Source: Corynebacterium halotolerans YIM 70093 = DSM 44683
GTDB taxonomy: Bacteria; Actinomycetota; Actinomycetes; Mycobacteriales; Mycobacteriaceae
NCBI RefSeq assembly: GCF_000341345.1
Contig: NC_020302.1
Location: 352,075-416,074, forward strand
DNA length: 64,000 nucleotides
Direction: 5' to 3'
Shown here: positions 53,752 through 64,000 of the stretch, piece by piece
How positions within the stretch are numbered: position 1 is the stretch's first letter
Layout: every line of letters starts with the position of its first letter
Position numbers and translations under genes: made by a program
Notes under the pieces: generated by a model
Told to the model about the DNA's origin: nothing
Seen by the model: only the letters and a program-made list of their open reading frames with translations
Databases searched by the model: none

Positions 53752-54852
53752 CTACTCGTCGGTGGTGAAGGCGCGGTCGAAGGTCGGCCAGGAGTCCCAG
53801 AGGTCCTGGTTCCAGTAGGTCCAGGAGTGGGTGCCGGTGGGACGGAAGTTCCAGTCCGCCGGGATGTCCAGGGAGTCCATCTTCGCCTTGAGGTTGTGGG
53901 TGCAGGTGTTGGTCGCCGCCTCGATGATGCCGCCCTCAATGATCAGGGTGGCGGCGCCGGAGGAGGCGGCGGACGGGTCAATGCCCCGCTCGATGTAGTA
54001 GCCCGGCAGGTCGGTGGCGCCGGCCAGGCCCGAGGCGTTGGAGACGTAGACCTCGCTGCCACGCAGGCCCTCGGCGTTGATCAGCGCGTCGTTGTGGTAG
54101 GTGTTCGGATCCCCCATCGGGCCCCACATCTGGTCCACGGTGCCGCCGCCGCGGTTGACGGTCAGCTCGGCCATCAGGCGGGAGACGGGGTCGGAGGTGG
54201 CGGCGCAGCCGGAGTAGGAGCCGACGGCGTCGTAGAAGCCGGGGTTGTGCTCGGCCAGCAGCAGCGCGGAGGTCGCGGACATGGACATGCCGGCGATGCC
54301 GCGCTCGTGGCTGGCGCCGAGGTACTCCTCGAGCGGGCCGGGCAGCTCCTTGGTGAGGAAGGTCTCCCACAGCTGGGAGTTGTCGAGGTAGCCGGTGCCC
54401 GGGGTCTCGCGCCAGTCGGTGTAGTAGGAGAACGCGCCCTCCATCGGGATGACCACGTTGACGTTCTTGTCCTCGTAGACGTCCAGAATCGGCGACATGG
54501 AGATCCAGTCCATGTTCTGCTCGGCGCCGCCGGCACCGTTGAGCATGTACAGGGTGGGGCGCGGCGTGGAGTTGTCCTCCGGGGTGATCACGGCGATCGG
54601 GATCTCGCGGCCCATCGACGGGGAGTACGCCTGCAGGTGCACGACCCGGTCGTTGTCCTTCGTCTTCTGGTACCAGTCGCGGGAGGCGACCTGCCTGTTC
54701 GGGGACTCCGGCTGGGTGATGGTGGCCAGTTCGGCGCCCTGGGCGACGTCGGCCGGACTGACCTCGGACGCTCCGGCGACGGGCGCGGCGATGGCGCCGG
54801 CTGCGAGGGAGAGCGCCGCGAGGGGGACTGCGAGGCTGCGGAGGATCTTCAT
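53752..54852 (-). CDS. Secreted corynomycolyltransferase, copy B
   Basis: 366 residues, signal peptide to about AGA28. Ser190 (GMSMSATSA) and His342 (GTHSWTYW). Very close to copy A over the whole catalytic domain, with a shorter region after the signal peptide. The 184-bp leader region has TAACAT near 54990. Separate terminators show that A and B are transcribed independently. Confidence 0.94.
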   Translation of the reverse strand: MKILRSLAVPLAALSLAAGAIAAPVAGASEVSPADVAQGAELATITQPESPNRQVASRDWYQKTKDNDRVVHLQAYSPSMGREIPIAVITPEDNSTPRPTLYMLNGAGGAEQNMDWISMSPILDVYEDKNVNVVIPMEGAFSYYTDWRETPGTGYLDNSQLWETFLTKELPGPLEEYLGASHERGIAGMSMSATSALLLAEHNPGFYDAVGSYSGCAATSDPVSRLMAELTVNRGGGTVDQMWGPMGDPNTYHNDALINAEGLRGSEVYVSNASGLAGATDLPGYYIERGIDPSAASSGAATLIIEGGIIEAATNTCTHNLKAKMDSLDIPADWNFRPTGTHSWTYWNQDLWDSWPTFDRAFTTDE

Positions 54853-55036
54853 GCTGTGGCTTCCTGGTCGTGGGGTCGATCACCGCCGGGGGTGGATGGT
54901 CCCGGCGGGCAGGGCGGGTCGGCGGCTGCCGACCGGTCGTCGCCGTCGGACTGCTGCTCGCTCAAGGGAAACATCGTGTCGGCTGGGAATGATGTTAACT
55001 GTTCACCCCCGTTTGTGTGCGGCAATGCCCGCAGGG

Positions 55037-56143
55037 TCACCCCTGCCGCCCGAAGGCGCGGGCGAAGGTGGGCCAGGAGTCGACGAGCGCGTCCTCCCAG
55101 TAGCCCCAGGAGTGGGTGCCGGTGGGGGTGAAGTTGTAGTCCGCGGGGATGTCGAGTGAATCCAGCTTGGCCCGCAGATCGTGGGTGCAGGTGTTGGTCG
55201 CCGCCTCGATGAGGCCGCCGACGCCCACGGTCGTCGCCACGGCGTTGGAGATCTGCGCCTCGTCGAAGTCGTCCAGCCGCGGGGAGGAGGGCATGTCCCA
55301 GTGCCCGGCCAGCCCGGAGCCGTTGGAGATGTAGAGCTCGGTGCCGCGCAGTTTCCCGGCGTTGAGCAGCGCGTCGTGGTGGCGGGCGTGGGCGGTGTCC
55401 GCCGGCCCCCACATCTGGTCGACGGTGCCGCCGCCGCGGGCGACGGTGATGGCCGCGTACAGGCGTGGCACGGGGGCGGTGGTGGAGGCGCAGCCGGAGA
55501 AGGAGCCGACGGCGTCGTAGAAGCCCGGGTTGTGCTGGGCCAGCAGCAGCGACGACGTCGCGGACATGGACATGCCGGCGATTCCGCGCTCCGGGCCAGC
55601 GCCCAGGTACTCCTCGACCGGGCCGGGCAGCTCCTTCGTCAGGAAGGTCTCCCACCGCTGCTTTCCGCCGAGCTCCGGGATCTCCTCGAGCCAGTCGGTG
55701 TAGTAGGAGAAGGCCCCGGCCATGGGGATGACCACGTTGACGTTCTTGTCGGCGTAGAAGTCCAGGACGTTGGACTGCTGAATCCAGTTCGCCCCGCCCT
55801 CACCGCCGTCGGCGCCGTTGAGCAGGTAGAGGGTGGGCGCGCCCGGCTCGGCGAGGATCACCGCCAGCGGCACGGTGCGCTCCATCGACGGCGACCAGGC
55901 CGCCAGCTCCTTCACGTGGTCGCCGGCCCCGGCCACGGCGTGCCGCCAGTACGGGGACTCGTCCGTCAGCGGCGGGACGTCCTCCGAGATGGTGGCCTGC
56001 GGGGTGTCGCCGGCGACGTCGGCGGGGGCGAGCTCGGCGGCGGCGGCCACGGGGGCGAGCGGGGCGGGCGTGCCGACGCCCGCGGCGACGACGGCTGCCG
56101 CCACCGCGGCCGTGGTTGTGAGGATTCGACGACGAAGAGTCAT
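55037..56143 (-). CDS. Secreted corynomycolyltransferase, copy C
   Basis: 368 residues, Arg-rich start and a long signal peptide (about 1-36). Ser192 (GMSMSATSS) and His344 (GTHSWGYW). More divergent than A and B (YLLNGADGGEG, MAGAFSYYTDW). TTGCCC-N17-TAATTT on the minus strand upstream is a good promoter candidate. Divergent from the porin-like peptide gene. Confidence 0.93.
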   Translation of the reverse strand: MTLRRRILTTTAAVAAAVVAAGVGTPAPLAPVAAAAELAPADVAGDTPQATISEDVPPLTDESPYWRHAVAGAGDHVKELAAWSPSMERTVPLAVILAEPGAPTLYLLNGADGGEGGANWIQQSNVLDFYADKNVNVVIPMAGAFSYYTDWLEEIPELGGKQRWETFLTKELPGPVEEYLGAGPERGIAGMSMSATSSLLLAQHNPGFYDAVGSFSGCASTTAPVPRLYAAITVARGGGTVDQMWGPADTAHARHHDALLNAGKLRGTELYISNGSGLAGHWDMPSSPRLDDFDEAQISNAVATTVGVGGLIEAATNTCTHDLRAKLDSLDIPADYNFTPTGTHSWGYWEDALVDSWPTFARAFGRQG

Positions 56144-56455
56144 GGGGGAGTCTTTCCTGCTGGTCGGGTCCCCGTCCCGGGGCGGGGCGGCGGGGTTCCC
56201 ACCCGAAGTTAATGCGGGAGGGCATTGCGGGAAAATCCCCGCTGCATCTGCCGCCGAAATTACTTCCGTGACAAGTGGTGGGCAAGGGAGGGAGGTGTCA
56301 TAATGCGAGGCGTACGGTCTCCGTCACCGGCCCTGACACCGTAACGTTTGGGGCGGCCGACCCGTTGAAAATACTGTGGGCCGCAGGGCCGGACGCGCCC
56401 GGCGCAGTCCTCCCCGGCCCCAGGCAGCCACCCTTATGACAGAAAGAAGCCAGCC
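56144..56455. promoter_or_regulatory. Divergent promoter region, mycolyltransferase C / porin-like peptide
   Basis: 312 bp. Minus strand: TTGCCC-N17-TAATTT for the mycolyltransferase. Plus strand: CATAAT (56299-56304) or TACTGT (near 56372) for the small peptide; a 7-codon ORF from ATG 56436 ends across the peptide ATG (CCATGA). Confidence 0.5.
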
Positions 56456-56566
56456 ATGAACATCGCAGAGCAGATCATCGTCGCCATCAACACCGTCCTC
56501 GGCCAGCTGATCCACGTCGGCTCCTCGACCTCCTCCTACATCGCGTTGTCCCTCGGCTCGTTCTAG
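56456..56566 (+). CDS. 36-aa amphipathic peptide, candidate mycolate-layer porin/O-mycoloylated peptide
   Basis: [21 protein letters not shown] forms an amphipathic helix, followed by [15 protein letters not shown], rich in Ser. No signal peptide, as in PorA/PorH of C. glutamicum, which are 45-57 residues, signal-less, amphipathic, and carry a mycolate on Ser. Divergent neighbour of three mycolyltransferases, the enzymes that modify such peptides. C-ending codons are preferred. AGAAAGAAG lies before the ATG. Coding status and role are inferred. Confidence 0.6.
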   Translation: MNIAEQIIVAINTVLGQLIHVGSSTSSYIALSLGSF

Positions 56567-56723
56567 GAACCGGCGGCCCCGCCCCGGCGGGTCCACCACC
56601 GCAGGACATCACCCTGTCGCCCGCCCCCGGATTCGCCCCCGGGCCGCGGACGGCGGGGTGGCGTCGTTTCCGGAGACCGGTAACCGTTCACACCACGGGC
56701 GCCAGTTACGTATCCTGATAGCT

Positions 56724-58133
56724 GTGACTGAACATTATGACGTTGTAGTACTCGGCGCGGGCCCCGGCGGCTACGTAGCCGCCATCCGCGCAGCCCAGCT
56801 CGGCAAGAAGGTCGCCGTCGTGGAGAAGCAGTACTGGGGCGGTGTCTGCCTCAATGTCGGCTGCATTCCCTCCAAGGCGCTGCTCAAGAACGCTGAGGTT
56901 GCCCACACCTTCAACCACGAGGCGAAGACCTTCGGCATCTCCGGCGATGTCTCCTTCGACTTCGGTGTCGCCCACGACCGCTCCCGCAAGGTCTCCGGCG
57001 GCATCGTCAAGGGCGTTCACTTCCTGATGAAGAAGAACAAGATCACCGAGATCGACGGCCTCGGCTCCTTCAAGGACGAAAAGACCATCGAGATCACCGA
57101 CGGCAAGGACTCCGGCAAGACCGTCACCTTCGACGACTGCATCATCGCCACCGGCTCCGTCGTCAAGTCCCTGCCCGGTGTGGAGATCGGCGGGAACGTC
57201 GTCTCCTACGAGGAGCAGATCCTGGACAAGGAGCTGCCCGAGTCGATGGTCATCGTCGGCGCCGGCGCCATCGGCATGGAATTCGCCTACGTCCTGGCCA
57301 ACTACGGCGTGGACATCACCATCGTGGAGTTCATGGACCGCGTTCTGCCGAACGAGGACGCGGACATCTCCAAGGAGATCGCCAAGCAGTACAAGAAGCT
57401 CGGCGTGAAGCTGCTCACCGGCTACAAGACCACCTCCGTCAACGACAAGGGCGATGTCGTCGAGGTCGAGGTCGAGTCCAAGGACGGCAAGAAGAACGAC
57501 ACCCTCAAGGTCGACCGCGTCATGGTCTCCATCGGCTTCGCCCCGCGCGTCGAGGGCTTCGGCCTGGAGAACACCGGCGTCAAGCTCACCGAGCGGGGCG
57601 CCATCGAGATCGACGAGCGCATGCGCACCAACGTCGACGGCATCTACGCCATCGGTGACGTCACCGCCAAGCTGCAGCTGGCCCACGTCGCCGAGGCGCA
57701 GGGCGTTGTCGCCGCCGAGACCATCGCGGACGCCGAGACCCAGGAGCTGGGCGACTACATGATGATGCCGCGCGCGACCTTCTGCAACCCGCAGGTCGCC
57801 TCCTTCGGCTACACCGAGGAGCAGGCCCGGGAGAAGTTCTCCGACCGCGAGATCAAGGTCTCCACCTTCCCGTTCACCGCCAACGGCAAGGCCCAGGGCC
57901 TCGCCGAGCCGGCCGGCTTCGTCAAGATCGTCGCCGACGGCGAGTTCGGCGAGCTCATCGGCGCGCACATGGTCGGTGCCAACGTCTCCGAGCTCATGCC
58001 GGAGCTGGCCCTGGCCCAGCGCTTCGACCTGACCACCGAGGAGATCGGGCGCAGCGTTCACATCCACCCGACGATGTCGGAGGCCATGAAGGAGGCCGCC
58101 GAGGGCGTCATGGGTGAGATGATCAACTTCTAG
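56724..58133 (+). CDS. lpd: Dihydrolipoamide dehydrogenase
   Basis: E3 flavoprotein of pyruvate/2-oxoglutarate dehydrogenase. 469 residues: FAD GAGPGG (11-16), redox disulfide Cys42/Cys47 ([13 protein letters not shown]), NAD GAGAIG, active-site His448 (HIHPTMSEA). GTG 56724 lies exactly 7 nt behind TATCCT (56711-56716), so leaderless. Codon use is strongly biased, indicating high expression. Confidence 0.97.
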   Translation: MTEHYDVVVLGAGPGGYVAAIRAAQLGKKVAVVEKQYWGGVCLNVGCIPSKALLKNAEVAHTFNHEAKTFGISGDVSFDFGVAHDRSRKVSGGIVKGVHFLMKKNKITEIDGLGSFKDEKTIEITDGKDSGKTVTFDDCIIATGSVVKSLPGVEIGGNVVSYEEQILDKELPESMVIVGAGAIGMEFAYVLANYGVDITIVEFMDRVLPNEDADISKEIAKQYKKLGVKLLTGYKTTSVNDKGDVVEVEVESKDGKKNDTLKVDRVMVSIGFAPRVEGFGLENTGVKLTERGAIEIDERMRTNVDGIYAIGDVTAKLQLAHVAEAQGVVAAETIADAETQELGDYMMMPRATFCNPQVASFGYTEEQAREKFSDREIKVSTFPFTANGKAQGLAEPAGFVKIVADGEFGELIGAHMVGANVSELMPELALAQRFDLTTEEIGRSVHIHPTMSEAMKEAAEGVMGEMINF

Positions 58134-58179
58134 GCACCATCGGCGGGCATCGACCCGCCCCGTTCCTTCCATCACCGGA

Positions 58180-58210
58180 CAGGGGGTCTCCGACCGGAGA
58201 CCCCCTGTTT
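58180..58210 (+). terminator. lpd terminator
   Basis: CAGGGGGTCTCC / GGAGACCCCCTG with loop GACC, then TTTCATC. Confidence 0.9.
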
Positions 58211-58219
58211 CATCACTGA

Positions 58220-58237
58220 GGCCCCGATATCGGGGCC
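58220..58237. promoter_or_regulatory. Perfect 18-bp palindrome before the membrane protein gene
   Basis: GGCCCCGATATCGGGGCC, about 28 bp before the ATG; operator or RNA hairpin that could shield the start region. Confidence 0.45.
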
Positions 58238-58265
58238 ACCGAGGAAAGGCGCAGGGAGGACCCTC

Positions 58266-59351
58266 ATGGGCACCATCGGAATACTGGCCGACCAGGGAAA
58301 ACCGCAGCGAGAGGTCAAGGGGGTGCTCTCGAAGCTCCTCGAGGACTTCCGCGACAGCGAGAACGACGACGACATCGACGTCATGGTCGGCGAGTATCCG
58401 GGCATCGGTCGGGTGGAGTTCCGCGCCGAGACCGTCCCCATGTCCCCGGACGGTGACGTGATGCTGTCCGAGTACGCCGGGAAGATCCTGGAGATCCGGG
58501 GCTGGGACCGGATGATCTATGTGACGGACCTGCCGTTGACCGCCTGGGAGCGGCCCGTGATCAGCCAGCGGGCGGCGCACGACGACGCGGTGCTGATCAG
58601 TCTGCCCGCGCTCGGGGTCGTGGCCGCCACCCGCGCGTTGCGGCGGGAGCTGGTCAGTCTCATCGAGCACGGTGTCCCCGTCGCCGGCGTGGCCGGTCAT
58701 GGCCCGGACGAGGAGGGCGAGGAGTCCGACGACTCCGCTGAGGTGCTCACCCGGGTGCTCGATCACCGCGGCCGTACCCTGCGGATGATCGCCGGGATGG
58801 TCCGCTGCAACGAGCCGAGCCGGCTGCTGTCGGTGCTGTCCAGTTCGCTGGCCGCCATGGCCGCCACGGGCGGGTTCGGTATCTTCTACGGCTCCATCTG
58901 GAACATGGCCGACGCCCTGTCGATCCCCCGGCTCCTGATGATCAGCCTGCTCGCGGTGGGCGCGTTCGGCACCTGGCTGATCATCCACAACCGGCTGTGG
59001 CAGCGTATGGGCACCCAGGAGTCCCGCTGGCGGGAAAGCATCGACAACCTGGCGACCCTGGGCACCATCGGCATGACGGTCCTGCTCATCTACGCGCTCG
59101 CGTTGGGGGTGATGCTGGTCGCCTCGGTCGCCGTGATTCCCGGCACCTACCTGGAGGATCAGCTGGGGCACGAGGTGGGCTGGTTCACCTATGTCGCCAT
59201 CGCCTGGTTGAGTGCCTCCCTGGGGACCATGGCCGGCGCGCTGGGCTCGAACTTCGACCGGGACGTCGAGATCCGCAGTGCGACCTACAACCTGCGTGAG
59301 TACCAGCGCCGCATGCAGGCCGGGCACTACAACGACGAAGACGACCAGTAG
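58266..59351 (+). CDS. Integral membrane protein of unknown function, 361 aa
   Basis: Soluble N-terminal half (1-195) beginning MGTIGILADQGKPQREVKGV with an acidic stretch, then four helices (about 197-215, 222-240, 262-290, 300-320) and a charged tail. The N-terminal half has an alternating strand/helix pattern (IYVTDLPLTAWERPVISQR, AVLISLPALG), perhaps a degenerate nucleotide-binding fold. GGGAGGACC before the ATG. Lies between lpd and ramB; function not recognised. Confidence 0.75.
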   Translation: MGTIGILADQGKPQREVKGVLSKLLEDFRDSENDDDIDVMVGEYPGIGRVEFRAETVPMSPDGDVMLSEYAGKILEIRGWDRMIYVTDLPLTAWERPVISQRAAHDDAVLISLPALGVVAATRALRRELVSLIEHGVPVAGVAGHGPDEEGEESDDSAEVLTRVLDHRGRTLRMIAGMVRCNEPSRLLSVLSSSLAAMAATGGFGIFYGSIWNMADALSIPRLLMISLLAVGAFGTWLIIHNRLWQRMGTQESRWRESIDNLATLGTIGMTVLLIYALALGVMLVASVAVIPGTYLEDQLGHEVGWFTYVAIAWLSASLGTMAGALGSNFDRDVEIRSATYNLREYQRRMQAGHYNDEDDQ

Positions 59352-59362
59352 CGACCGGCGCC

Positions 59363-59400
59363 CGCGTGCCGACGCCCGCCCCGCGCGGCGTCGACACGCG
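59363..59400. repeat. GGCGTCGACA-type hairpin between convergent genes
   Basis: CGCGTGCCGACGCCCGC and GCGCGGCGTCGACACGCG with a 3-nt loop; probably terminates both the membrane protein gene and ramB. Same motif as at 39621-39653. Confidence 0.6.
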
Positions 59401-59402
59401 GA

Positions 59403-60830
59403 TCAGTACGGCGCGATGGAGGAGCGGTGGGCGTCGATCTCGATCTCCTCGTGGATCGGCGGGAAGGCGCGCTGGGCGCACTTCTCCCGCGGGCAGACAC
59501 GGCAGCCGGCGCCGATCGGGGTCGCGCCCGACAGGTCGTCCAGGTCCAGCCCCTCGGCGTAGACCGTGCGGTCGGCGTGGCGGGCCTCGCAGCCCAGGCC
59601 GATGGCGAAGAGCTTGCCCGTCTGCCCGAAGCGGCCCTGGTGGTGGCGCACCGTGCGCGCGATCCACAGGTAATTGCGCCCGTCCGGCATCTGGGCCAGC
59701 TGCCGCATGATCGCGCCGGGGTTGGTGAAGGTCTCGTAGAGGTTCCACAGCGGGCACGTGCCGCCCGAATGCGCCAGGTGGAAGCCGGTGGCGGACTGCC
59801 GCTTCGACATATTGCCCGCCCGGTCCACGCGCACGAAGGTGAACGGGATGCCCCGCAGGTTCGGCCGCTGCAGGGTGGACAACCGGCTGGCCACCGTCTC
59901 ATAGCCGACGCCGAAGACGCTGCGCAGGTACTCGACGTCATAGCCCGAACGCTCCGCCTCCGAGTGGATGGTGCGGTACGGCAGGACGACGGCCGCCGCG
60001 AAATAGCTGGCCACACCGCGCCGGGCGAGGTTGATGGTGGCCTCGGAGGTGAAGTGCTCCTCGGCGACCAGCTCATCGATGCCGGTCCCGGCCTCGAGAT
60101 AGGCCAGCTCCGCGGCCATGCGGAAGGCCCGCTGACCGGTGGTCAGCTGGCTGGCCAACTCGAGGCGCCCGGCGTCGCGGTCGAACTGGTGCAGGGTGCC
60201 GTCGAGGTCGGAGGAGGTGGAGATCTCCACGCCGTGCCGGTCCCGCAGGCGGTGGGCGAGCGCGTCCTCGGTGTCCCGGATTCCGAAGCGCTCGACGCCC
60301 AGCTCGCCGGAGATCTCCTCGGCGGTGGTGTCCAGGGCGTCGAGATAGTTCTGCCGGGCGTAGAAGAAGTCGCGCACCTCGTCGTGGGGCATCGACAGGG
60401 CCTGGTTGTTCGTCACGGGGACGTTGAGGTCGATGCGCCGGCGGGTGTCCGTGGCTATCGAGAGCTTGTCGCGCACGTTGCGGTAGCGGCGGTGCATGTC
60501 CACCATCGACCGGGCGATGGCCGGGTGGTTGTAGACCAGCTCGGACAACTCCTGCAGGTCGACGGGGGAGGGGCACAGCTCCTTGTCCGTCACGACGTCC
60601 TGGATCTCGGCCAGCAGGCGCGAGTCGTCGTCACGCGAGAAGAATGTGGCGTCCACGCCGAAGGCCTCGGTGATGCGCAGCAGCACCGGCACCGTCAGCG
60701 GGCGGACATCGTGCTCGATCTGGTTCACGTAGCTCGCGGACAACCCGAGGGTGGCCGCCAGCGAGGCCTGGCTGAGGTCACGTTCGCGGCGCAGCTGACG
60801 GAGGCGCGATCCGACGTAGGTCTTTCCCAT
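59403..60830 (-). CDS. ramB: Regulator of acetate metabolism RamB (XRE/ScfR family)
   Basis: 475 residues. N-terminal helix-turn-helix ([31 protein letters not shown]), a central IrrE-like region, and a C-terminal DUF2083-type domain with clustered Cys ([14 protein letters not shown]). RamB represses acetate and glyoxylate genes and acts on sdh. ATG 60830 (MGKTYVG) is chosen: TACTAT (60838-60843) ends exactly 7 nt upstream, while ATG 60839 lies inside that box. Confidence 0.94.
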   Translation of the reverse strand: MGKTYVGSRLRQLRRERDLSQASLAATLGLSASYVNQIEHDVRPLTVPVLLRITEAFGVDATFFSRDDDSRLLAEIQDVVTDKELCPSPVDLQELSELVYNHPAIARSMVDMHRRYRNVRDKLSIATDTRRRIDLNVPVTNNQALSMPHDEVRDFFYARQNYLDALDTTAEEISGELGVERFGIRDTEDALAHRLRDRHGVEISTSSDLDGTLHQFDRDAGRLELASQLTTGQRAFRMAAELAYLEAGTGIDELVAEEHFTSEATINLARRGVASYFAAAVVLPYRTIHSEAERSGYDVEYLRSVFGVGYETVASRLSTLQRPNLRGIPFTFVRVDRAGNMSKRQSATGFHLAHSGGTCPLWNLYETFTNPGAIMRQLAQMPDGRNYLWIARTVRHHQGRFGQTGKLFAIGLGCEARHADRTVYAEGLDLDDLSGATPIGAGCRVCPREKCAQRAFPPIHEEIEIDAHRSSIAPY

Positions 60831-60844
60831 GGCGAACATAGTAG

Positions 60845-60860
60845 CGTGATGATCGTCACG
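60845..60860. promoter_or_regulatory. GlxR-type operator in the ramB promoter
   Basis: CGTGATGATCGTCACG: perfect GTGA-N6-TCAC core, immediately upstream of the ramB -10, where binding should repress. Confidence 0.65.
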
Positions 60861-60996
60861 CAGCGATGTTTTTGCGAAGAATGTGTTGGCACATTCGCTG
60901 AAGGGGTAAATGTTGCGGCGGGAAAACTGTTGCGGGGGTAGGTCAACCGAAAGATTGACACCTAACGGGGTGAGGGGGTGCGCGCGAGGCGGAACT

Positions 60997-61012
60997 GGTG
61001 ATCAACTTCACA
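60997..61012. promoter_or_regulatory. GlxR operator upstream of sdhC
   Basis: GGTGATCAACTTCACA matches TGTGANNTANNTCACA at 10 of 12 fixed bases. GlxR control of sdhCAB is known in C. glutamicum. It lies about 200 bp before the sdhC ATG. Confidence 0.7.
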
Positions 61013-61090
61013 GGTGGGACCGGGAACTTTACGGAAACGTTGATTCGCCCTCAAGCCTCGTGGCAGCGGCCACTTTTTTCCTGCCGGGCG

Positions 61091-61109
61091 CTAGGTAAGT
61101 CTAGCCTAA
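61091..61109. promoter_or_regulatory. DtxR/IdeR-like iron box upstream of sdhC
   Basis: CTAGGTAAGTCTAGCCTAA matches the 19-bp DtxR consensus TTAGGTTAGGCTAACCTAA at 15 positions. It overlaps a possible -10 (TAGGTA). Confidence 0.6.
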
Positions 61110-61218
61110 GCAGGGCTTTGTCGGCCTTCCGGAAGCGATTTCCTCCTCCGTTCGGGGTGGCCGGAAGTGGTCCCGGCCGGGGGTGCCGCCGTAAGGTATG
61201 AGCGACACTGGAGGTGCC

Positions 61219-61974
61219 ATGACTGTTAAAAACGCTGACCGTGACGCAATCGTTCACGGCAAGATCACTGAGAAGCCGCTGCGTCAGCGGCCTTCCTTCC
61301 CGACCTGGGCCATCAAGCTGACCATGGCGGTCACTGGCCTGATCTTCGGACTCTACGTTCTCGTCCACATGGTCGGTAACCTGAAACTTTATATGCCGGC
61401 CCACGACGGGGTCCCCGCGCTCGACGAATACGGTACGTTCCTGCGTAGCCTGGGTACGCCGATCTTCCCGGGGGAGACCGTTCTCTGGATCTTCCGCATC
61501 GTGCTGCTGGTTTCACTGGTGCTGCACGTCTACGGGGCATTCGCGCTGACCGCCCGTGGGCGCCAGTCCCGCGGCAAGTTCCGCCGCACCAACCTCGTTG
61601 GTGGCCTCGGCGCTCTCAGCGCCCGGACCATGCTCATCTCGGGCCTGATCCTGTTGCTGTTCATCATCTTCCACATTCTGGACATGACGCTGGGTGTCGC
61701 CCCGGCGGCCTCGGAGGCCTTCGAGCACGGCGCGGTCCACGCCAACATGATCGCGTCCTTCAGCCGTTGGCCGGTGGCGATCTTCTACATCCTCGCCAAC
61801 CTGGTGCTGTTCCTGCACCTGTCGCACGGTATCTGGCTCGCCGTCTCCGACCTCGGTATCACCGGCCGTCGTTGGCGCCAGATCCTGCTCGTCGTCGCCT
61901 ACCTGGTGCCGGCGATCGTCGTGATCGGCAACATCGTCATGCCGCTGTCTGTCGCAGTCGGCTGGGTCAGCTAG
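61219..61974 (+). CDS. sdhC: Succinate dehydrogenase cytochrome b subunit
   Basis: Membrane anchor of succinate:menaquinone oxidoreductase. 251 residues, five helices with His residues placed for two hemes (VLVHMVGN, VLHVYGA, IFHILDM, FLHLSHGIW). ATG 61219 is chosen with CTGGAGG 5-8 nt upstream; the in-frame ATG 61198 lies directly after TAAGGT (61192-61197) and lacks a ribosome site. sdhA follows after 30 bp. Confidence 0.95.
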   Translation: MTVKNADRDAIVHGKITEKPLRQRPSFPTWAIKLTMAVTGLIFGLYVLVHMVGNLKLYMPAHDGVPALDEYGTFLRSLGTPIFPGETVLWIFRIVLLVSLVLHVYGAFALTARGRQSRGKFRRTNLVGGLGALSARTMLISGLILLLFIIFHILDMTLGVAPAASEAFEHGAVHANMIASFSRWPVAIFYILANLVLFLHLSHGIWLAVSDLGITGRRWRQILLVVAYLVPAIVVIGNIVMPLSVAVGWVS

Positions 61975-62004
61975 ATCAGCTAGGTCAGGGAGAGAAAGAA
62001 GAAC

Positions 62005-64000
<1,996 letters not shown>

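Overview
The window is high-GC actinobacterial chromosome and is clearly from a mycolic-acid-containing Corynebacterium. Three lines of evidence support this: the gene order follows the Corynebacterium/Mycobacterium block ponA-whcA(whiB4)-RidA-MBL-glxR-nth-TlpA-Nudix-marP-ssd-tad-helicase-cspA-topA-cyaB-holB; there are three corynomycolyltransferases; and the right end carries lpd-ramB-sdhCA. Nearly all genes are housekeeping or envelope genes. No prophage, insertion sequence or CRISPR array was seen. ponA (left end) and sdhA (right end) are cut by the window edges.

Layout. 1-9 kb: class A PBP, WhiB-type regulator, RidA and metallo-hydrolase genes, the cAMP receptor GlxR, then a DNA repair/redox/Nudix/MarP-protease run. 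9-13 kb: membrane proteins, an epoxide-hydrolase-like protein, a HAD phosphatase and the 6C small RNA. 13.5-20.5 kb: ssd plus a compact Tad pilus operon, convergent with a DEAH helicase. 20.7-28 kb: cspA, topoisomerase IB, DedA, an AbiEi/DUF559-like gene, repeat array A and topA. 28-36 kb: accessory enzymes and transporters, a tandem pair of YczE-type membrane proteins, the adenylate cyclase cyaB, holB and tRNA-Thr. 36-50 kb: repeat array B, acyl-CoA synthetase, SGNH lipase, GH3 enzyme, mycothiol-dependent formaldehyde detoxification, galE and a glycan assembly group, M1 peptidase, repeat array C. 50-56.6 kb: prolyl oligopeptidase, three mycolyltransferases and a 36-residue porin-like peptide. 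56.7-64 kb: lpd, a membrane protein, ramB and sdhCA.

How the parts connect. CyaB makes cAMP, GlxR senses it, and GlxR-type operators lie in front of glxR, ramB and sdhC, so a large part of one cAMP/carbon control circuit is in this window. A DtxR-like iron box adds iron input to sdh. At least ten genes start exactly 7 nt after a TANNNT -10 box, i.e. they are probably leaderless, and this fixes several start codons.

The least explained structure is a family of palindromic elements: 11-bp inverted arms (CTTCTCCACAC / GTGTGGAGAAG) whose starts are 46 bp apart. They are arranged as three arrays at about 23.8-24.3, 36.26-36.67 and 50.04-50.27 kb, with 83-bp periods in two of them. One array abuts the AbiEi/DUF559-like gene.
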